Source: an uncultured Endomicrobiia bacterium
GTDB lineage: Bacteria > Elusimicrobiota > Endomicrobiia > Endomicrobiales > Endomicrobiaceae
NCBI GenBank assembly: GCA_938040055.1
Contig: CALHWY010000024.1
Span: forward strand, 62,001 to 126,000
DNA length: 64,000 nt
Direction of reading: 5' to 3'
The position numbers and the translations under genes were made by a program. The notes below the pieces were generated by a model, which was not told the DNA's origin, ran no database searches, and was given only the letters and a program-made list of their open reading frames with translations. Numbering within the stretch: the first letter of the stretch is position 1; each line of letters begins with the position of its first letter. This document shows, piece after piece, positions 58,959 through 64,000 of this stretch.

Positions 58959-60718
58959 GCATGCCGATACTGTTTCTTATCATTATTCCGCTTTTGTGCG
59001 CTGCCTTAATATTTTGCATCGCGGAAAAATACAGAAAATATAAAGAAATATTTTTTATAGCTTCCGTCTTTTTCAATTTATGGGCGGTATGCTTTTACTT
59101 TTCAAAAAACATATTCATTTATTCCGCCTGGGCGACATTCGATTTTTCTTTTTCCGTAATAATGACAAAATTTGCCGGACTTCTGCTTATTATTACGGCT
59201 TTCTTCGCGCTGCTTACGTCCGTATTTACCGTCAGCAATATGAAAGACAATCCGAAAGGCTTCCTTTTCAACGCGGCTATGCTTATTGCCCTGTCTTTTG
59301 TAAACGGCGCGGTCATAACCGACAGTCTGATTTTTCTTTTGATCTTCATAGAAGCTCTTGCCATACCTTTTGTGATGATGATACTTTCCGGAGCGGGCGA
59401 TAATAAGAAACTGGCGTTAAAGGCTTTTACCATAACCGCCGCGGCGGATCTGTTTTTGATGATGGGCATAGGGATAGTTTACTCCATGTCAAAAACTATG
59501 AATATTTCGGAGATCTCTTTAAGTCTTGCTTCTCCTCTTTCAGTGGCGGCCTTTGTCTCGATGATTATAGGCGCCGCCGGAAAGCTGGGCGTAATGCCGT
59601 TTCACAGCTGGCTGCCGGAAGCTTCCGAAAAAACGCCTGTTCCGTTTATGGTTTTTATGGCTACCGCCGCAGAAAAAGTTCTTGGAATATACATAATATT
59701 TGTCGCGTTAAAAATTTTTGCCGTGGAAAGCGGGACTCCGGTTACATATATATTAACGGGCGCCGCCGCGGCCGGAGCCGTTATCGCGGCTCTTCTTGCG
59801 GGAAGCCAGAAAAGTTTTAAAAAGATGCTCATATATACAAGCATAAGCCAGGGCGGTTTTATGATGGCCGCAATGCTTACGGCTTTTCCGGCGGCTGTAG
59901 CGGGAGCGGTTTTTCATCTTCTGGCACACACTATTTATAAATCCTCTCTGTTTTTCGGGGCGGCAATAATAGAAGACGGCAAAGCCGAAGCGGTTTCTTA
60001 TAAAAAAAATCCTTATATATTTATGTGTTTTATTCTGGCGGCCGCTTCTTTTATAGGAGTGCCTTTTTTTGCAGCCTTCTATTCCAAAGAAATGATATAC
60101 GAAGGGGCCTTGCGCGCGGGCGCGGTATGGTACGCTCTTTTGGTTCTTGTGACGTTTTTTTGTTCCGCGGCCGTATTGAACTGGTTCGGCAAAATATTTT
60201 TTAATCCGGAGGGAAAAACCCTCGAGTATCCCGTGACTTCAATGATTCCCGCGGTGACGACGGCTCTGTTATGTTTGTTTGTAGGCATATTCAAAAATAT
60301 ACCTTTAACGGTTATACAAAGCGAAATTCCGCTTGCCGTACATGGGCATGCCGATCTTTTTCTTATAATTGTTTCTCTTGCCGCTTTGATAATAGCTTTG
60401 GTGAACTTCATCGCCGGGTACAAAAAAGGCGGAAACGGGCTCGGTTTTGTAAAACCGCTTCTTTGCTTTTTGAAAATAGACAAACTTAATGAAAACGGAA
60501 ATGCGGATCCTTATAATATAGCTTTAAGCGTATATGATCATTTTGCCGAAGCTTCTTTCAGTTTTGACAAGGCTTTGAACCGGATTTATGACGGCGCTTT
60601 GGTCAAGTCGGTTTTATTTTGTTCCGAAATGATTAAAAAAGCCCATAACGGCAACCTTTCAAGATATTTGATATGGGTATTGTGCGGTTTGGCCGTAATA
60701 ATCTTATTTTTCGTATAG
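58955..60718 (+). CDS. Proton-antiporter-like membrane subunit (NuoL type), second copy
   Basis: A 587-residue paralog of its neighbours with about 14-16 membrane helices. It keeps Glu in LIFIEALAIP, Lys in AAGKLGVMPFHSWLPEA, the lysine and glutamate of AAEKVLGIY, and FKKMLIYTSISQGG. About 100 extra C-terminal residues (NADPYNIALSVYDHFAE then a terminal helix) may act as a lateral arm as in NuoL. Overlaps the preceding gene by four bases and is eight bases from the next. Confidence 0.88.
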   Translation: MSMPILFLIIIPLLCAALIFCIAEKYRKYKEIFFIASVFFNLWAVCFYFSKNIFIYSAWATFDFSFSVIMTKFAGLLLIITAFFALLTSVFTVSNMKDNPKGFLFNAAMLIALSFVNGAVITDSLIFLLIFIEALAIPFVMMILSGAGDNKKLALKAFTITAAADLFLMMGIGIVYSMSKTMNISEISLSLASPLSVAAFVSMIIGAAGKLGVMPFHSWLPEASEKTPVPFMVFMATAAEKVLGIYIIFVALKIFAVESGTPVTYILTGAAAAGAVIAALLAGSQKSFKKMLIYTSISQGGFMMAAMLTAFPAAVAGAVFHLLAHTIYKSSLFFGAAIIEDGKAEAVSYKKNPYIFMCFILAAASFIGVPFFAAFYSKEMIYEGALRAGAVWYALLVLVTFFCSAAVLNWFGKIFFNPEGKTLEYPVTSMIPAVTTALLCLFVGIFKNIPLTVIQSEIPLAVHGHADLFLIIVSLAALIIALVNFIAGYKKGGNGLGFVKPLLCFLKIDKLNENGNADPYNIALSVYDHFAEASFSFDKALNRIYDGALVKSVLFCSEMIKKAHNGNLSRYLIWVLCGLAVIILFFV

Positions 60719-60725
60719 AGGACAG

Positions 60726-62144
60726 ATGACGGTATCTCTTATTTTTATTCCCGTATTGCTTGTAATAGTGCTCAATATCCCGAAAGTTTCGGGGAAAACG
60801 GCGTATTATTTCGCTCTGGCTTTTTTTGTTTTACAGCTGGCGGCCGTGTTTTTTCCCGAGTTCGGCTCGGTCCAGTTTGCCGCGATTATAGGAAGATTCT
60901 TCAGGCTTAATGTTTACGCCGACGGCATATCCAAAGTGATGATATTATCTGCAAGTATTGCAGCTTTTGTTTCGCTGATGACGTCAAAAGCTTTCATAAA
61001 ATATGACAGCAGGCTTTTTTCTCTTTCCAATCTCATGCTTCTTGCCGCCGCGGGAATAAACGGAATAGTTTTCGCCAGGGATATTTTTACCGTATACGTT
61101 TTCGTGGAAGTAATAGCGGCCGCTTCTTATATAATGATAGCTTTGGATAAAACGGAAAACTCTCTTGAAGGCGGCTTTAAATATCTAATGGTCTCTTCCG
61201 TGGCTACGGTAATGATGCTTTTTGCCGTGGCTTTGTTTTTCCTTATCGCCGGCGGAACCGGTTTTGAAGATATTTCCGTCGCGGCCAAAAATTTCGGCGG
61301 AAATACCGTTTTTCTTCTTGCGATAATGCTTTTTATGAGCGGTTTGCTTATAAAAGGAGGGCTTGTCCCTTTTCATGCCTGGCTGCCGGGCGCTTACGGA
61401 GCGGCTCCCGCGGGCGTTTCCGTTTTTCTCGGGGGAATCGTAACGAAAACGACGGGCGTTTTTACTCTTATAAGGTTTTTTTACTCGATAACGGGTTTTA
61501 ATGAAAATATAAAGACGGTGCTTCTTATAACCGGCTCTCTTTCAATAGTTATCGGGGCGTTGGCGGCTATAACCCAGAAAGATTTCAAAAAAATGCTGGC
61601 TTACTCAAGCATAAGCCAGATGGGATATATGGTTTTGGCTTTGGGTTCCGGAACGGCTTTGGGCGTGGCTGCCGCGGTATTCCATATTTTCAATCACGCG
61701 GTATTTAAATCGCTCTTATTTGTTAATGCCGCCGCTGTGGAAAAACAGACCGGAAGGCTTGACGTTGACAGTTTCGGCGGGCTTGGTTACAGGATGCCCG
61801 TTACTTCGGCTGCTACGGCCATAGCTTTTTTATCCACCGCCGGCATTCCTCCTTTGTCGGGTTTCTGGAGCAAATTATTTATAATTCTGGCTCTCTGGTC
61901 GGCGGGGCTTGTCGGCTATGCTTTTTTGGCTATTGCGGCAAGCGTGTTGACTATGGCTTATTTCCTCAATCTGGAAAAAAAGGTCTTTTTCGGCGAGATG
62001 TCCGCGAATGTCGAAAACGTAAAAGAAGCTTCTTTGTCTTTTACCGTACCCCAGATCATTTTATGCGCCATAACCGTAGTGTCGGGGCTTGGATTCTTTT
62101 ATGTGGTGAAATTTTTAATTTTCCCTTCGGCCGGTATAATATAA
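60726..62144 (+). CDS. Proton-antiporter-like membrane subunit (NuoN/MrpD type), third copy
   Basis: A 472-residue protein with about 14 membrane helices. It keeps Glu in VFVEVIAAASYIM, Lys in LLIKGGLVPFHAWLPGAYG, Lys in IVTKTTGVF, FKKMLAYSSISQMGYM, a His in FNHAVFKSLLF, and GIPPLSGFWSKL. This GAYGAAP loop is closer to MrpD/HyfF-type subunits. Three antiporter-like subunits in a row suggest a high ion-to-electron ratio. GAGGACAG precedes the ATG. Confidence 0.9.
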   Translation: MTVSLIFIPVLLVIVLNIPKVSGKTAYYFALAFFVLQLAAVFFPEFGSVQFAAIIGRFFRLNVYADGISKVMILSASIAAFVSLMTSKAFIKYDSRLFSLSNLMLLAAAGINGIVFARDIFTVYVFVEVIAAASYIMIALDKTENSLEGGFKYLMVSSVATVMMLFAVALFFLIAGGTGFEDISVAAKNFGGNTVFLLAIMLFMSGLLIKGGLVPFHAWLPGAYGAAPAGVSVFLGGIVTKTTGVFTLIRFFYSITGFNENIKTVLLITGSLSIVIGALAAITQKDFKKMLAYSSISQMGYMVLALGSGTALGVAAAVFHIFNHAVFKSLLFVNAAAVEKQTGRLDVDSFGGLGYRMPVTSAATAIAFLSTAGIPPLSGFWSKLFIILALWSAGLVGYAFLAIAASVLTMAYFLNLEKKVFFGEMSANVENVKEASLSFTVPQIILCAITVVSGLGFFYVVKFLIFPSAGII

Positions 62145-62162
62145 TAAGAGGTGTTTTTGTAA

Positions 62163-62663
62163 ATGTTTTTGCATGTTTTATTATTATCGCTGATAATTAT
62201 CTGCGCGGCTTTTGCGGTCGTAAGGACAAGAGTGATAAGGGCGGCTATAATGCTTGCAGTGATAAGCATACTTGTCACTATAACCCTTTTTCTTCTTCAC
62301 GCGCCTTTGGCGGCAGTATTTGAACTTTCGGTCTGTGCAGGGCTTATCACGGTTATATTTATAAGCGTTATAAGCCTGACCAATCCTTTGACCAAAGAAG
62401 AGCGCTGTGAGGAAAGAGACAATATGTTTAAAAAGTTCCTTCTTCTTCCTTTTATAATAATAGTATGCGGCACATGCTTTTATCTTCTTACGCGCGGCAT
62501 CGGATTTATACCTGTTCCCGCGCCGGAAGCCGTTTCCGTTTCCGCAAAAAACGAGATGTGGCATTTGAAACAGATAGACCTTATAGGGCAGATAATAATA
62601 ATATTGACGGGCGTTTTCGGCATTGTCGTATTGTTTAAAGACAATAAGGATGATAAAAAATGA
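62163..62663 (+). CDS. NuoJ-like membrane subunit
   Basis: A 166-residue protein with about five membrane helices. The position before a NuoK-like gene and the helix LAAVFELSVCAGLITVIFISVISL fit the NuoJ/MrpB-like subunit that lies next to the antiporter channel. The signature is weak, so the call rests largely on gene order. AGAGG precedes the ATG, and the stop overlaps the next start by four bases (ATGA). Confidence 0.7.
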   Translation: MFLHVLLLSLIIICAAFAVVRTRVIRAAIMLAVISILVTITLFLLHAPLAAVFELSVCAGLITVIFISVISLTNPLTKEERCEERDNMFKKFLLLPFIIIVCGTCFYLLTRGIGFIPVPAPEAVSVSAKNEMWHLKQIDLIGQIIIILTGVFGIVVLFKDNKDDKK

Positions 62664-62980
62664 CTTATGAAACTTTGGCGCTTTTCAAACTGTATCTGAT
62701 AACGGCTCCTGTTCTTTTTGTCATAGGCATATACGCCGTTATAATCACGAGAAATATCATTTCCGTGATAATAGGGCTTGAAATTATGACAAAAGGAGTC
62801 ACGATACTTCTTGCAGCCGCTGGATTTTTCAACGCAAGGCCGCATATTATGGAGCCTTTGATAATTACTATGATAGTGGTTGAGGTCGTAATTTTGATGA
62901 TCTCGGCCGGATACATTATCAATATAGCGAAAAAATACGATTCTCTGAGCGTGGAGAATATCAAAAAAATTAAGGGATAA
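62660..62980 (+). CDS. NuoK/MrpC-like membrane subunit
   Basis: A 106-residue, three-helix protein. It carries the two buried glutamates of the family: Glu41 in IGLEIMTKG and Glu75 in IVVEVVILM, which form part of the proton path in NuoK. The length is typical. Two bases separate it from the next gene. Confidence 0.87.
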   Translation: MTYETLALFKLYLITAPVLFVIGIYAVIITRNIISVIIGLEIMTKGVTILLAAAGFFNARPHIMEPLIITMIVVEVVILMISAGYIINIAKKYDSLSVENIKKIKG

Positions 62981-62982
62981 AA

Positions 62983-63339
62983 ATGGAATGTCCGTTGGTT
63001 TTTATTTTAATTCTGCCTCCGGCGGTATTTTTGCTGGTTCTTGTTTTTTTTCTTATTATTTCATATTTTACCGGCAAGATATCATACAAAAATCCCGATA
63101 ATCCCGAAGGCAAAACAAAGGCTTATGCCTGCGGCGAAGACGTAAAAGAACACAGAATCAGACCGAATTACAGCGAGTTTTTTCCTTTTGCTTTTTTCTT
63201 TACGCTTATGCACGTGATCGTTCTTATGATAGCCACTTCCCCCGAAAAAATCAGCGACTCTTTTGCCGTGGCGCTGCTTTTTATAGCGGCCGCTTTTTTA
63301 AGCATATTGATAATTTTCCGGAGCGAAAGAAATGATTAA
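62983..63339 (+). CDS. NuoA-like membrane subunit
   Basis: A 118-residue, three-helix protein. The loop KTKAYACGEDV with its conserved cysteine and the following YSEFFPFAFFF match NuoA and its hydrogenase counterparts, which contact the electron-transfer arm. Starts two bases after the NuoK-like gene and overlaps the NuoB-like gene by eight bases. Confidence 0.82.
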   Translation: MECPLVFILILPPAVFLLVLVFFLIISYFTGKISYKNPDNPEGKTKAYACGEDVKEHRIRPNYSEFFPFAFFFTLMHVIVLMIATSPEKISDSFAVALLFIAAAFLSILIIFRSERND

Positions 63340-63814
63340 ATCCGTTAAAAAGCTTGTAAACTGGGCGCGTTTGAAATCCCCCTGGGTGATACACTTCAAT
63401 ACCGGCGCCTGCAATGCCTGCGACATAGAGATAGTCGCGGCTCTTACTCCGACATATGATCTTGAAAGGTTCGGGATACAGCTTAAAGGCACTCCCAGAC
63501 ATGCGGACGTTCTTTTATGTTCCGGCCCCGTTACAAGGCAGATAAGAGACAGGCTTATAAGAATATACGAGCAGCTTCCGGAACCGAAATTCGTGGTTGC
63601 GGTGGGCACCTGCGCCTGCTCCGGGGGAGTTTTTGAAGGCTGCTATAATATGCTTTCCGGAATAGACGAGGCTATTCCCGTTTCCGCCTATATACCCGGA
63701 TGTCCCGCGAGCCCTGACGCGATTATTGACGGCGTTTCAAAGCTTTTGAAAAACTTTGAACAAAATGAAGAAAAATCCTTAAATGAAAAAAAGGAGGCAA
63801 AAAATGGAAAATAA
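63332..63814 (+). CDS. Group 4 [NiFe]-hydrogenase small subunit (NuoB/EchC/MbhJ-like)
   Basis: A 160-residue electron-transfer subunit that binds one [4Fe-4S] cluster. Ligands are Cys27 and Cys30 (NTGACNACDIE), Cys94 (GTCACSGG) and Cys124 (IPGCPASPD). NuoB of complex I has two adjacent cysteines here, whereas this CxxC spacing is that of energy-converting hydrogenases. ALTPTYDLERFGI and PRHADVLL followed by SGPVT also match Mbh/Ech-type subunits. The C-terminal 20 residues are Lys/Glu-rich. The ribosome site AGGAGG of the next gene lies within its end and the two overlap by 11 bases. Confidence 0.92.
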   Translation: MIKSVKKLVNWARLKSPWVIHFNTGACNACDIEIVAALTPTYDLERFGIQLKGTPRHADVLLCSGPVTRQIRDRLIRIYEQLPEPKFVVAVGTCACSGGVFEGCYNMLSGIDEAIPVSAYIPGCPASPDAIIDGVSKLLKNFEQNEEKSLNEKKEAKNGK

Positions 63815-64000
63815 TCATCCCGTCGCACAAAAGATTATAGCGAAATATCCGGATTTTGCCGAAAGCGTCAAAGTTCAGAACGCGAACAGAATATGGATTA
63901 AAGTCCCGTATCCGCATTTCCGAGAATTTCTCGAATTTGCGGCCGCCGAACTGAAAACGGACATTTTTTGCATGCTTACCGGGCTTGACGATAAACAAGA
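63804..64000 (+). CDS. NuoC-like subunit, 3' end outside the window
   Basis: Starts at an ATG six bases after AGGAGG (63792-63797) and stays open to the window end: 65 codons. The start overlaps the NuoB-like gene by 11 bases. The residues visible (MENNHPVAQKIIAKYPDF, then VKVPYPHF-like IKVPYPHFREF and TDIFCMLTGLDD) resemble the 30 kDa/NuoC-type subunit that docks the NuoD-like catalytic subunit. The large [NiFe] subunit should follow downstream. Confidence 0.75.
   Translation, partial: MENNHPVAQKIIAKYPDFAESVKVQNANRIWIKVPYPHFREFLEFAAAELKTDIFCMLTGLDDKQ

Noticed and set aside
63332..63814. Respiratory complex I NuoB
   Set aside because: NuoB has adjacent cysteines; here the first two ligands are spaced CxxC as in energy-converting hydrogenases.
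1..64000. CRISPR arrays, tRNA or rRNA genes, insertion sequences, phage attachment sites
   Set aside because: None was seen: no regularly spaced repeats, no tRNA-like TPsiC sequence in the gaps, no transposase and no flanking terminal repeats.

Overview
The window looks like a chromosomal segment of a Gram-negative, anaerobic bacterium. Evidence for an outer membrane is a predicted beta-barrel protein, a PorV-like protein with TPRs, and several lipobox lipoproteins. Evidence for anaerobic energy metabolism is the start of an energy-converting, Mbh/Ech-like hydrogenase operon. Very large multi-domain exported ORFs, a PorV/TPR fusion and this hydrogenase type together suggest the Elusimicrobiota/Endomicrobia or Omnitrophota neighbourhood. 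That placement is an inference; there is no rRNA gene here. Every gene I can support is on the + strand. Promoters resemble the sigma70 consensus, twice as perfect TTGACA-17-TATAAT.

Layout. 0-6.2 kb is housekeeping: aroC and aroK (overlapping), a YiiX-like lipoprotein lacking its expected cysteine, a non-coding gap, an outer-membrane barrel gene, accA with a Lys-rich tail, and fba. 6.2-9.7 kb holds a small membrane protein and a histidine kinase / GGDDF response regulator / OmpR-type regulator trio. 10.3-12.8 kb encodes a PorV-TPR fusion and a small FlgD-Ig-like exported protein. 13-18.6 kb encodes four AT-richer exported or membrane proteins, one with YD-like repeats, ending in a perfect terminator hairpin.

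18.63-55.0 kb is the striking part. Two giant genes (7,442 and 3,801 codons) flank an FtsH-like membrane protease and a lipoprotein. Both giants begin with an export or membrane signal plus a ChaN/TraB-like module, carry HExxH or HExxE helices, and end in a similar (beta/alpha)-rich module with almost the same last residues. Their interiors differ. Giant 1 carries a SecA-like helicase motor, multipass membrane segments, an internal signal-peptide-like segment, a Pro/Glu/Thr/Gln linker, a beta-rich region, a domain resembling eukaryotic 1,3-beta-glucan (callose) synthase (GT48), and then a UDP-glucose pyrophosphorylase-like domain. Giant 2 carries phosphoribosyltransferase-like, nucleotidyltransferase-like, degenerate RelA/SpoT-like and DUF218-like domains. 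A GT48-like synthase covalently joined to a module for making its own donor sugar, in a bacterium, is the best candidate for an undescribed system here.

55.1-57.1 kb encodes a phospholipase D-type lipoprotein. From 57.4 kb a consensus promoter and a leader hairpin precede a tightly packed operon: three antiporter-like subunits, then NuoJ-, NuoK-, NuoA-, NuoB- and NuoC-like subunits. The last gene runs off the window. The NuoB-like subunit has the CxxC spacing of hydrogenases, so this is read as a group 4 [NiFe] hydrogenase rather than respiratory complex I.

All family assignments come from motifs recognised by eye; no database search was possible.
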